A DNA stretch of 9,768 nucleotides from Flavobacteriaceae bacterium (GCA_020435885.1 JAGQYU010000051.1:1-9768); one strand, 5' to 3'; shown: positions 1-6,534, numbered from the stretch's first letter. Numbers and translations are program-made. Notes: generated by a model not told the origin, from the sequence alone.

Positions 1-847
1 ATAACCATCGTAATACCTCTTGATTAGCCAAACCATGTAGCGGGCCTGCCAAACCATTTATCATGGCTGAAATTGAATAATATACATCAGAAAGTGAACT
101 AGCAACCAAATGGCCAGTATGTGCACTTACGTTTCCACTTTCATGATCTGCATGGATGATAAAATACAACCTCGATACATCATCATAAGGCTTATCTTTA
201 CCCATCATATAAGCAAAATTGGCTCCTAAGTCTAAAGAAGGATCAGGATAACGATGTCCTTTTTCGGGATGATATAATTTATTGTAAATATAAGCACCTA
301 TCAAAGGCATTTTGGCTAATAAATTAGTAGCATCTTCATATGTAGGCGCCCAGTAATCCATTTTATTTAACCCTTGTTTATACATCACATTAAAATGCGA
401 CTCTCTCTGCAAGCTCATAACAGCTGCAGACATGATTGCCATAGGGTGGCTTTCACTGGGGAAGGAATCAATAACATTCCATACATAATGAGGTATAATA
501 CGTCTGTTCCTTAAATTGATCATTAACTCCTCTACTTCTTTCTCAGTTGGAATTTCTCCTGTCAACAGCAAATGATACAACCCTTCTACATAAGGCATTT
601 CCGCATCTTTTGGTTTTGGTAGTTTTTCTAAAACTTCTGGCAAGGTGTACCCTCTGTAGCGTATTCCTTCGTTAGGGTCTAAGTAAGAAATATCCGTAAC
701 TAAACTTTTAATTCCACGCATACCACCAATGGCTTGAGATACGGTAACCTGATCAATAACTCTGTCTCCAAATTCTTTTAAAAGCCTTTCTGTTCTTGGC
801 CTGTGTTCTTGAATTTTTTCGTACAATTTATCTTTTAAAGTAATCAT
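1..847 (-). CDS. gltA: Citrate synthase, type I (mitochondrial-like), C-terminus cut by window edge
   Basis: Condenses oxaloacetate with acetyl-CoA to citrate, the entry step of the TCA cycle, in the cytoplasm. Translating the minus strand from the ATG at 847 gives 282 residues with no stop before the window edge; I estimate roughly 150 more lie outside. The stretch at residues 232-244 (HADHESGNVSAHT) and GPLHGLANQEVL at 268-279 match the eukaryotic mitochondrial enzyme closely. His271 aligns with pig heart catalytic His274 and His235 with pig His238. The second catalytic His (GYGH motif) and the catalytic Asp lie beyond the window. This is not the shorter-looped E. coli type II pattern (DHEQN, GPAHGGAN). 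The gene follows eno but is separated from it by a strong terminator and has its own promoter and palindromic sites. Identity is very secure; the symbol follows general bacterial use. Confidence 0.96.
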   Translation of the reverse strand, partial: MITLKDKLYEKIQEHRPRTERLLKEFGDRVIDQVTVSQAIGGMRGIKSLVTDISYLDPNEGIRYRGYTLPEVLEKLPKPKDAEMPYVEGLYHLLLTGEIPTEKEVEELMINLRNRRIIPHYVWNVIDSFPSESHPMAIMSAAVMSLQRESHFNVMYKQGLNKMDYWAPTYEDATNLLAKMPLIGAYIYNKLYHPEKGHRYPDPSLDLGANFAYMMGKDKPYDDVSRLYFIIHADHESGNVSAHTGHLVASSLSDVYYSISAMINGLAGPLHGLANQEVLRWL

Positions 848-886
848 AATTTTAATTGTTTATTGGTAACAATATGTCTAATCAAC

Positions 887-894
887 CAAAGTTA
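887..894 (-). promoter_or_regulatory. Bacteroidetes-type -7 promoter element for gltA
   Basis: Read on the minus strand this is TAACTTTG, an exact match to the Bacteroidetes primary sigma factor -7 consensus TAnnTTTG. It lies 39 nt upstream of the gltA ATG. The transcription start would be at about 880-882, giving a leader of about 34 nt. A clear -33 TTTG at the usual 19-nt spacing is missing (TGTT-like sequence there), which fits a promoter that needs an activator. The position between the eno terminator and gltA supports it. The start site is inferred from the motif only. Confidence 0.6.
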
Positions 895-916
895 AAATCT
901 GGAAGCCTAAATAAAC

Positions 917-930
917 ATGACATATGTCAT
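917..930. promoter_or_regulatory. Perfect 14-bp palindrome upstream of gltA, candidate operator
   Basis: ATGACATATGTCAT is its own reverse complement. Its centre (923/924) is about 42 bp upstream of the transcription start predicted from the -7 element at 887-894. That is the position a class II activator of the Crp/Fnr type occupies, next to the weak -33 region. The half-site (TGACAT) is not one I can assign to a named regulator, and a repressor is equally possible. Confidence 0.45.
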
Positions 931-942
931 TAATAATCAATG

Positions 943-960
943 GCGTAACAAAAGTTACGC
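943..960. promoter_or_regulatory. Perfect 7-4-7 inverted repeat upstream of gltA, candidate operator
   Basis: GCGTAAC, AAAA, GTTACGC: a perfect 7-bp inverted repeat with a 4-bp spacer, centred about 70 bp upstream of the predicted gltA start and 28 bp from the centre of the 14-bp palindrome. The inner GTAAC-N4-GTTAC resembles the 5-4-5 layout of Crp/Fnr-family sites. No T-run follows it on either strand, so an intrinsic terminator is unlikely; eno already has one further upstream. A DNA-binding site is the better reading. Confidence 0.45.
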
Positions 961-978
961 TATAAGTGGAAAGATTAT

Positions 979-1017
979 AAAAAAATAGAGCCAACCTTTT
1001 TAAAAAGATTGGCTCTA
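979..1017 (-). terminator. Intrinsic terminator of eno
   Basis: On the minus strand the arm starting TAGAGCCAATC (from 1017) pairs with the arm ending GGTTGGCTCTA (to 986). This makes 11 pairs with one G-U, and the stem can extend through a T5/A5 run in the middle. It is followed directly by seven Ts (985-979). It begins 26 nt after the eno stop codon. On the plus strand the hairpin is not followed by a T-run, so it works in the eno direction only. Confidence 0.93.
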
Positions 1018-1043
1018 CAATTATTAAATAATTTATGATTACT

Positions 1044-2330
1044 TTAAATCTTGAATGCTTTTTCTTGTGGATAATAAGCTACTTCACCCAGCTCTTCTTC
1101 AATCCTTAATAGCTGATTATATTTGGCCATTCTGTCACTTCTGGAAGCCGAACCGGTTTTTATTTGACCCGTATTTAAAGCAACTGCCAAATCAGCGATA
1201 GTATTATCTTCTGTTTCACCTGATCTGTGACTCATAACTGAAGTATAACCTGCATTTTTAGCCATATTAACGGCAGCAATAGTTTCAGTCAAAGTACCTA
1301 TTTGATTTACTTTTATCAATATTGAATTAGCGATTCCCTTTTCAATACCTTGTGATAAACGTTTTACGTTAGTAACAAAAAGATCATCACCTACTAATTG
1401 TACTTTATCTCCAATTTTTTCTGTAAGGAGTTTCCAACCTTCCCAATCATTTTCATCCATACCATCTTCAATAGATATGATAGGATACTTAGCACACAAA
1501 CCTGCTAAATAATCAGCTTGCTCAGCAGAAGTTCTTAGAGCACCTTTATCTCCTTCAAACTTTGTATAATCATACTTACCATCTACATAAAACTCTGCAG
1601 AAGCACAGTCTAAAGCTATCATAACTTCATCACCAAATTTGTAACCTGCTTTTTCAACTGCTTTAGCAATAGTTTCAATAGCATCTTCAGTTCCGTCAAG
1701 TGTTGGTGCAAAGCCACCTTCATCACCCACAGCGGTACTTAAATTTCTGTCATGCAATACTTTTTTAAGGTTATGGAATATTTCAGTACCCATTTGTAAT
1801 GCCTTGCTGAAACTATCAGCTTTTACGGGCATAATCATAAATTCCTGAAAAGCAATAGGAGCATCAGAATGTGAACCTCCATTAATAATATTCATCATAG
1901 GAACAGGAAGTGTTTTAGCACTAACTCCACCTACATATCTATATAAAGGCATATCCAACTCCAATGCTGCTGCTTTAGCAACTGCCAATGAAACACCTAA
2001 AATAGCATTAGCACCCAATTTTGATTTATTAGGAGTACCATCGAGTTCAATCATTATTTTGTCTATCAACTCTTGCTCAAAAACGGAAATTCCCAGTAAC
2101 TCTTCGGCAATCTTGGAATTTACATTATCAACAGCTTTTAAAACTCCCTTACCCATATATTCTTTTCCACCATCTCTAAGCTCAACAGCCTCATGTTCTC
2201 CAGTAGATGCACCCGAAGGAACTGCTGCTCTACCAACAACTCCACTCTCGGTAATTACGTCAACTTCAACTGTTGGATTCCCTCTAGAATCAAAAATTTG
2301 ACGTGCGTGTATGTTTACAATTATACTCAT
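1044..2330 (-). CDS. eno: Enolase (phosphopyruvate hydratase)
   Basis: Interconverts 2-phosphoglycerate and phosphoenolpyruvate in glycolysis and gluconeogenesis; cytoplasmic, Mg-dependent. The protein is 428 aa, the usual bacterial length. The N-terminal ARQIFDSRGNPTVEVDV block (9-25) and mobile-loop PSGASTGEHEAVELRDG (38-54) are intact. Catalytic Glu204 lies in GDEGGFAP, the Mg ligands are Asp241, Glu288 and Asp315, and catalytic Lys340 is in the signature ILIKVNQIGTLTET (337-350). SHRSGETED (367-375) and Lys391 complete the site. The ATG at 2330 gives the standard N-terminus. The 111-nt gap to carA has no T-rich terminator and no exact TAnnTTTG. A one-mismatch CAATTTTG lies in it, so eno may have its own promoter, read through from carA, or both. 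A strong terminator follows the gene. Confidence 0.99.
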   Translation of the reverse strand: MSIIVNIHARQIFDSRGNPTVEVDVITESGVVGRAAVPSGASTGEHEAVELRDGGKEYMGKGVLKAVDNVNSKIAEELLGISVFEQELIDKIMIELDGTPNKSKLGANAILGVSLAVAKAAALELDMPLYRYVGGVSAKTLPVPMMNIINGGSHSDAPIAFQEFMIMPVKADSFSKALQMGTEIFHNLKKVLHDRNLSTAVGDEGGFAPTLDGTEDAIETIAKAVEKAGYKFGDEVMIALDCASAEFYVDGKYDYTKFEGDKGALRTSAEQADYLAGLCAKYPIISIEDGMDENDWEGWKLLTEKIGDKVQLVGDDLFVTNVKRLSQGIEKGIANSILIKVNQIGTLTETIAAVNMAKNAGYTSVMSHRSGETEDNTIADLAVALNTGQIKTGSASRSDRMAKYNQLLRIEEELGEVAYYPQEKAFKI

Positions 2331-2410
2331 TTTATTAATTGTTTTTTCGTTAAAAATTGCAATGTAAATTTACAAAATTGTGAGCTTTAGATGCTTAAAA
2401 ATCAACTTTT

Positions 2411-2431
2411 TGTACGATAACGTTTTCGACA
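2411..2431. other. Imperfect palindrome in the carA-eno gap
   Basis: The sequence around a central AACGTT is symmetric outwards: on the minus strand GA-A-AACGTT-A-TC flanked by CG on both sides. TGT on one side and ACA on the other pair across one bulged base. There is one A-A mismatch inside. No T-run follows on the minus strand, so it is a poor terminator for carA; an operator upstream of eno or chance are the alternatives. The rest of the gap (2331-2441) is AT-rich with nothing else I can support. Confidence 0.25.
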
Positions 2432-2441
2432 AATACAGATG

Positions 2442-3551
2442 TTAATTTTTATTGTTTTTGATCATTTCAAAAAACTGATCAAACAGATAATCAGCATCAT
2501 GTGGGCCAGGACTAGCTTCAGGATGATATTGCACAGAAAAGCATTTTTTATCTTTCATACGTATCCCTGCCACTGTATTATCATTCAAATGTAAATGTGT
2601 GATTTCTACATTAGGGTGTGCCTCTGTTTTTTCTCTATCAACCGCAAAACCATGATTTTGAGAAGTAATTTCACCCTTTCCGGTGATAATATTTTTTACA
2701 GGATGGTTAATACCTCTATGACCATGGTGCATTTTATAAGTTGGTATATCATTAGCCAATGCTATAACCTGATGGCCCAAACAAATACCAAATAAAGGCA
2801 AATCTCTTTTAATTATTTCTCTAGCAACATCTTGTGCCTCTTTTAGTGGCTGAGGGTCTCCGGGGCCATTAGAAAGGAAATATCCATCAGGGTTCCAACT
2901 TTGCATTTCTTCAAAAGTAGCATTATAAGGGAATATTTTAACGTAAGCATTACGTTTAACAAAATTCCTCAAAATATTCTTTTTTATGCCGATATCTAAT
3001 GCAGCTATTTTATAAGAAGCTTTTTCATCACCAACAAAATAAGGCTCTTTAGTTGATACTTTTGATGCCAACTCCAAGCCTTCCATATCAGGTACTTCAG
3101 AAAGCAATTGTTTTAATTTTTCAACATCATCCGTTTCTGTAGAAATGATGGCATTCATAGCGCCATTGTCTCTTATGTATGAAACTAGCGCTCTGGTATC
3201 AACTTCAGAAATAGCCACAAGTTTATGTTTTTCAAACCATTCTTTTAATGAGCCATCAGCTATTGGACGAGAATAATCAAAGCTAAAATTACGACAGATA
3301 AGTCCAGCAATTTTGATTCCTTCTGATTCGACTTCATCTTCATTGATTCCATAATTACCAATATGAGCGTTAGTAGTTACCATTAACTGCCCAAAATAGG
3401 AAGGATCAGTAAAAATTTCCTGATAACCCGTCATACCGGTGTTAAAACAAATTTCGCCTGTTGCGGTTCCTTCAATTCCGATGGACTTGCCTTCAAAAAT
3501 TGTTCCGTCTGCTAATAAAAGTATTGCTTTTTTTCGTGGTTGATATTTCAC
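2442..3551 (-). CDS. carA: Carbamoyl-phosphate synthase small (glutaminase) subunit
   Basis: Hydrolyses glutamine and passes ammonia to CarB, which makes carbamoyl phosphate for arginine and pyrimidine synthesis. The small-subunit N-domain (ADGTIFEGKSIG, then FNTGMTGYQEIFTDPSYFGQ) is followed by the class I glutamine amidotransferase domain. From the GTG start the nucleophile Cys257 lies in FGICLGHQ, and His343 and Glu345 in QYHPEASPGP complete the triad; SNGPGDP is at 227-233. Start choice: the frame opens at TTG 3575, but that codon sits inside an exact -7 promoter element, so the transcript should begin inside the longer frame. GTG at 3551 yields an N-terminus reading MKYQPRKKAILLLADG, which fits what I remember of flavobacterial CarA; this gives 369 aa. 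No ATG is available nearby. carB is not in the window. Confidence 0.95.
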   Translation of the reverse strand: MKYQPRKKAILLLADGTIFEGKSIGIEGTATGEICFNTGMTGYQEIFTDPSYFGQLMVTTNAHIGNYGINEDEVESEGIKIAGLICRNFSFDYSRPIADGSLKEWFEKHKLVAISEVDTRALVSYIRDNGAMNAIISTETDDVEKLKQLLSEVPDMEGLELASKVSTKEPYFVGDEKASYKIAALDIGIKKNILRNFVKRNAYVKIFPYNATFEEMQSWNPDGYFLSNGPGDPQPLKEAQDVAREIIKRDLPLFGICLGHQVIALANDIPTYKMHHGHRGINHPVKNIITGKGEITSQNHGFAVDREKTEAHPNVEITHLHLNDNTVAGIRMKDKKCFSVQYHPEASPGPHDADYLFDQFFEMIKNNKN

Positions 3552-3572
3552 TTTTATATTTTTTGAATTTTT

Positions 3573-3580
3573 CAAAATTA
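3573..3580 (-). promoter_or_regulatory. Bacteroidetes-type -7 promoter element for carA
   Basis: On the minus strand this reads TAATTTTG, an exact TAnnTTTG match. It lies 5 nt downstream of the T-run of the preceding terminator, where a new promoter is expected. The start site would be near 3566, about 15 nt before the GTG at 3551. No good -33 TTTG is seen: at that spacing the DNA is the terminator stem itself. The element overlaps the TTG codon at 3575-3573, which argues against that codon as the translation start. Confidence 0.55.
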
Positions 3581-3584
3581 GTAT

Positions 3585-3623
3585 AAAAAAAAGGATAAAC
3601 TTAAATGTTTACCCTTTTTTAAT
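3585..3623 (-). terminator. Intrinsic terminator of the orphan exported-protein gene (repeat copy A)
   Basis: On the minus strand six As, then stem GGGTAAAC, loop ATTTAA, stem GTTTATCC, then eight Ts. It starts 1 nt after the TAG stop of the gene at 3625-4296. The single base that differs from copy B (3612) makes a G-U pair in the minus-strand RNA but a C-A mismatch in a plus-strand RNA. The hairpin is therefore kept intact only in the direction of these genes. Confidence 0.92.
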
Positions 3624-3624
3624 T

Positions 3625-4296
3625 CTAGATGGTACTATAATACTCAAATACTTTTATTAAACCTTCTTTATCTTTAAAAGACAAATTGTTATCCTTAATG
3701 TACTTTTTAACATTTTGTTCTTTATCATGCAATAATCTTAAAATACTCTTTTTATTTGAATCGAATTTTACAAAATCTTTATTTTTATAAAAATAATAAT
3801 TCTCTTTTAATTTATAACTATCATCTTCCTTAACTCCTTTCATAACATTATTATAGCCTTCTATTATAGAACAATTATATTTCCTAAGTAAATCACCCTT
3901 ATTACTTTCAAAAAGTACTTCATAAAAAAGATCATCTTCGAACTTTTTAAATTTACGCCCCATTATTAAAACAGAATCTATTTTATTTTTTTCATAAACA
4001 AGAACTGAATCAGTTCCTACAAGTGAAATTAGATCATTATCTATAGCATCAATATTTAAACCTCTGGCTGTATATGATTGGCCATTCATAAAAAGAATTC
4101 CTTTTTGATTGAAGCCTTTAAAAACAAACCGCGATCCTTTTATAGTTTCTCCACCTCCTAAATATTTATTAATATTACTAGAAAGTATAGGGTTATATCT
4201 ATAAATCTGACCTGATCTTACATTTGGATCATTTTTTTGCCCATATATAAAAAGAATAGGACATAAAATTAATAAGGTTACTAAGAAATTTTTCAT
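3625..4296 (-). CDS. Exported protein of unknown function
   Basis: I do not recognise a named family. The 223-aa product has a signal peptide: Lys2, a hydrophobic core FLVTLLILCPILFIYG at 4-19, and probable cleavage after Gly19 leaving Gln20, common in Bacteroidota. Cys12 lies inside the core in LILC, a poor lipobox, so a lipoprotein is unlikely. The mature part is beta-rich in appearance from about 55 to 145 (GSRFVFKGFNQKGILFMNG, LISLVGTDSVLVYE, DSVLIMGRKF, FYEVLFES), then a Lys/Asp-rich helical end (172-220). The pattern resembles small periplasmic proteins often annotated as hypothetical in Bacteroidota; no catalytic motif is visible. It lies alone between two copies of the same terminator. 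Only 41 nt separate the upstream terminator from the ATG, with no exact TAnnTTTG, so expression may rely on readthrough from rplQ or a weak promoter. Confidence 0.85.
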   Translation of the reverse strand: MKNFLVTLLILCPILFIYGQKNDPNVRSGQIYRYNPILSSNINKYLGGGETIKGSRFVFKGFNQKGILFMNGQSYTARGLNIDAIDNDLISLVGTDSVLVYEKNKIDSVLIMGRKFKKFEDDLFYEVLFESNKGDLLRKYNCSIIEGYNNVMKGVKEDDSYKLKENYYFYKNKDFVKFDSNKKSILRLLHDKEQNVKKYIKDNNLSFKDKEGLIKVFEYYSTI

Positions 4297-4337
4297 AATA
4301 TTATATTTTTCAATGAAAATATGATTTTTTTATTAAT

Positions 4338-4375
4338 AAAAAAAGGATAAACTTAAATGTTTATCCTTTTTTAAT
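4338..4375 (-). terminator. Intrinsic terminator of the ribosomal cluster after rplQ (repeat copy B)
   Basis: On the minus strand six As, stem GGATAAAC, loop ATTTAA, stem GTTTATCC, seven Ts. The 8-bp stem is perfect and the flanking A and T runs can extend it to 14 pairs. It starts 26 nt after the rplQ stop and marks the end of the long ribosomal transcript. Because A- and T-runs flank both sides it could act in both directions, though no plus-strand gene is present. It is 37/38 identical to copy A at 3586-3623. Confidence 0.92.
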
Positions 4376-4401
4376 ATTTCAATGTTTATTAACATCATTT
4401 T

Positions 4402-4890
4402 TTATTCTTCCCCTTCAGGTGATTTCTCTTCTTTAGTTTCAGCAGCAGGGGCAGCATTTTCAGTAGCTTTGCCTCCACTTCTTCTACTTCTTCTAGTAGT
4501 TTTTTTCTTCTTACCATTAGGATTGTAAAGCTCGTTGTAATCAACTAACTCTACCATAGCCATTTCAGCATTATCACCTAACCTGTTACCAAGTTTTATG
4601 ATTCTTACATAACCTCCTGGTCTGTCAGCCACTTTTGTAGCTACTTCTCTGAATAATTCAGTAACAGCATATTTGTTTTTCAAATAACTAAAAACAATCC
4701 TTCTATTATGAGTAGAATCTTCTTTGGATTTAGTAATTAATGGCTCAACATATTGTCTTATAGCTTTTGCTTTAGCCAATGTTGTGTTAATACGCTTATG
4801 TTCAATTAGAGAACAAGCCATATTAGCAAGCATAGACTTTCTATGGGCTGTTTTTCTTCCTAAATGATTTATTTTCTTTCCGTGTCTCAT
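4402..4890 (-). CDS. rplQ: 50S ribosomal protein L17
   Basis: Large-subunit protein near the exit tunnel. The conserved core is residues 1-121: MRHGKKINHLGRKTAHRKSM at the start, IEHKRINTTLAKAKAIRQYVEP (29-50) and the closing GGYVRIIKLGNRLGDNAEMA (92-111). The protein is 162 aa against 127 in E. coli. The extra C-terminal tail (about 122-162) is low-complexity, first basic (KKKKTTRRSRRS) and then acidic and Ala-rich; such tails are common on Bacteroidota L17. It starts 8 nt after rpoA and is the last gene before the cluster terminator, the usual alpha-operon position. Confidence 0.98.
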   Translation of the reverse strand: MRHGKKINHLGRKTAHRKSMLANMACSLIEHKRINTTLAKAKAIRQYVEPLITKSKEDSTHNRRIVFSYLKNKYAVTELFREVATKVADRPGGYVRIIKLGNRLGDNAEMAMVELVDYNELYNPNGKKKKTTRRSRRSGGKATENAAPAAETKEEKSPEGEE

Positions 4891-4898
4891 CTTTCAAC

Positions 4899-5891
4899 TT
4901 ATTCTTTATCTAACTTATATTTACTTAAATCCATTCCGAAAGTCAATCCTTTACTATTAACTAGCTCATCTAGTTCAGTAAGTGATTTTTTACCAAAGTT
5001 TCTAAACTTCATCAAATCATTTTTATTGAATGATACTAAATCTCCTAATGTATCAACTTCAGCAGCTTTTAAACAGTTTAATGCTCTTACAGAAAGATCC
5101 ATATCAATTAAACGGGTCTTTAATAACTGTCTCATATGAAGTGATTCTTCATCGTAAGATTCAGTCTGAGCAATTTCATCAGCTTCAAGCGTTATTCTTT
5201 CATCAGAGAATAACATAAAGTGATGAATCAATATTTTAGCAGCTTCAGTTAAGGCATCTTTTGGATTAATTGAACCGTCAGTAACAATATCAAAAACTAA
5301 CTTTTCGTAGTCAGTTTTTTGTTCAACACGATAGTTCTCAATAGCATATTTTACATTTTTTATAGGTGTAAAAATTGCATCCATAAAGATAGTACCAAGT
5401 GGAGCATTTGATTTTTTATTATCTTCGGATAAAACAAAACCTCTGCCTTTTTCTATAGTGAATTCCAAATCAAGTTTAACTGATTTTTCCATGTTACAGA
5501 TAACCAACTCAGGATTTAAAACTTGAAAACCTGAAATGGAGTTTTGGAAATCTCCTGCAGTTAATTGCTCTTGACCTGAAATTGAAACAGTAACAGTTTC
5601 GTTATCAGTATCTTCAATTTGTTGTTTAAAACGAACTTGTTTTAAGTTTAAAACTATTTCAGTTACATCTTCAACCACTCCTTTTATTGTAGAAAACTCG
5701 TGTTCTACCCCTTCAATTCTTAAAGATGTAATTGCATATCCTTCCAGAGATGATAATAATACTCTACGCAAAGCATTACCCACAGTTAACCCGTAACCGG
5801 GTTCTAAAGGTCTGAACTCAAATCTACCTTCAAAATCGGTAGATTCGATCATTATTACTTTATCGGGTTTTTGAAAATTTAAAATTGCCAT
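4899..5891 (-). CDS. rpoA: DNA-directed RNA polymerase subunit alpha
   Basis: The alpha dimer scaffolds assembly of beta and beta', and its C-terminal domain contacts UP-element DNA and activators. At 330 aa it has the full length. The N-terminal domain (about 1-235) carries the dimerisation helix YGLTVGNALRRVLLSSLEGYA (33-53) and the conserved GVVEDVTEIVLNLK (71-84). A flexible acidic linker (about 236-252) precedes the C-terminal domain (253-320). In that domain SVRALNCLKAAEV (267-279) and the helix-hairpin-helix NFGKKSLTELDELV (298-311) are clear. Arg269 and Asn272 align with E. coli Arg265 and Asn268, the DNA contacts. The gene lies 21 nt after rpsD and 8 nt before rplQ, consistent with co-transcription. 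Confidence 0.99.
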   Translation of the reverse strand: MAILNFQKPDKVIMIESTDFEGRFEFRPLEPGYGLTVGNALRRVLLSSLEGYAITSLRIEGVEHEFSTIKGVVEDVTEIVLNLKQVRFKQQIEDTDNETVTVSISGQEQLTAGDFQNSISGFQVLNPELVICNMEKSVKLDLEFTIEKGRGFVLSEDNKKSNAPLGTIFMDAIFTPIKNVKYAIENYRVEQKTDYEKLVFDIVTDGSINPKDALTEAAKILIHHFMLFSDERITLEADEIAQTESYDEESLHMRQLLKTRLIDMDLSVRALNCLKAAEVDTLGDLVSFNKNDLMKFRNFGKKSLTELDELVNSKGLTFGMDLSKYKLDKE

Positions 5892-5912
5892 AAGTTTAAT
5901 TAATATCTTTAA

Positions 5913-6518
5913 TTATTTAGAGTACAACTCTACAATAAATTGTTCATTTATATTTTCTGGTATTTGTATTCTTTCTGGCACTGAAATAAATGTACCTTGC
6001 ATGGTATCAGTATTCCAATTTAACCACTCGTAGATTGAACTGTTGTTAGAAACAGAACTTACGATAGCAGTTAATGATTTAGATTTTTCTCTTACAGCTA
6101 CTACATCACCAGCTTTTAAAGTATATGATGGAATGTTAACGATTTCTCCGTTAACAGTAATATGTCTATGCGAAACTAATTGACGTGCTCCTCTTCTAGA
6201 TGGAGAAATTCCCATTCTGTATACTACATTGTCAAGACGAGATTCACACAATTGAAGTAAAATTTCACCAGTAATACCTTTTGAACGAGAAGCTTTTTCA
6301 AACAAATTTCTGAACTGACGCTCTAAAATACCATAAGTATATTTAGCTTTTTGTTTTTCTTGCAATTGCATTGCATACTCAGATCTTTTGCTTCTTCTTT
6401 TAGCTAATCCATGTTGTCCCGGAGGGTAATTACGTTTTTCGAAAGATCTGTCATCTCCGAATATTGCTTCGCCGAATTTACGAGCAATCTTAGTTTTTGG
6501 TCCTGTATATCTTGCCAT
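5913..6518 (-). CDS. rpsD: 30S ribosomal protein S4, zinc-free form
   Basis: Primary 16S rRNA-binding protein that starts 30S assembly; in many bacteria it also represses its own operon by binding mRNA. The protein is 201 aa with the typical start MARYTGPKTKIARKFGEAIF and the NYPPGQHG block (30-37). The S4 RNA-binding domain begins near residue 92 (ESRLDNVVYRMG, SRRGARQLVSHRHITVNG). The N-terminal region has no Cys cluster (the only Cys is Cys91), so this is the C-minus type without the zinc finger. The gene is preceded by the only long gap in the cluster (83 nt), which folds into a candidate regulatory structure. Confidence 0.98.
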   Translation of the reverse strand: MARYTGPKTKIARKFGEAIFGDDRSFEKRNYPPGQHGLAKRRSKRSEYAMQLQEKQKAKYTYGILERQFRNLFEKASRSKGITGEILLQLCESRLDNVVYRMGISPSRRGARQLVSHRHITVNGEIVNIPSYTLKAGDVVAVREKSKSLTAIVSSVSNNSSIYEWLNWNTDTMQGTFISVPERIQIPENINEQFIVELYSK

Positions 6519-6534
6519 TTTCTATTTTATTAAT

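Larger units (their letters stand above)
3586..4375. repeat. Module bounded by 38-bp direct repeats (terminator copies A and B) around one gene
   Basis: Positions 3586-3623 and 4338-4375 align without gaps over 38 bases with one difference (C at 3612, T at 4364). They are in direct orientation, 752 bp apart, and enclose only the unknown exported-protein gene. Each copy is a complete terminator hairpin. Recombination between them would remove the gene and leave rplQ, one terminator and carA. I see no transposase, terminal inverted repeats or integrase, so the origin (tandem duplication, insertion, or a dispersed terminator-like repeat) is open. Confidence 0.7.

Noticed and set aside
848..1043. 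A small gene or RNA in the eno-gltA gap
   Set aside because: The gap is fully accounted for by the eno terminator, the palindromes and the gltA promoter and leader; no convincing reading frame is present.
2363..2374. Perfect 12-bp palindrome TGTAAATTTACA upstream of eno
   Set aside because: Almost pure AT with symmetry that stops at once on both sides; expected by chance in this composition.
2059..2390. Plus-strand open frames opposite eno
   Set aside because: They lie antisense to the conserved enolase frame, show no recognisable domain, and are shadows of its codon use.
2595..2795. Plus-strand open frame opposite carA
   Set aside because: Antisense to the conserved amidotransferase domain, with no recognisable product.
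4261..4263. Cys12 of the exported protein as a lipobox cysteine
   Set aside because: The preceding residues are L-I-L and the Cys sits in the middle of the hydrophobic core; Leu at -1 does not fit a lipobox.
4402..4525. Low-complexity tail of L17 as a frameshift or fusion
   Set aside because: The frame is continuous to a normal stop, and charged tails of this kind are common on Bacteroidota L17.
4864..5218. Plus-strand open frames opposite rplQ and rpoA
   Set aside because: Antisense to highly conserved genes; Ser/Leu-rich composition typical of reverse-frame shadows.
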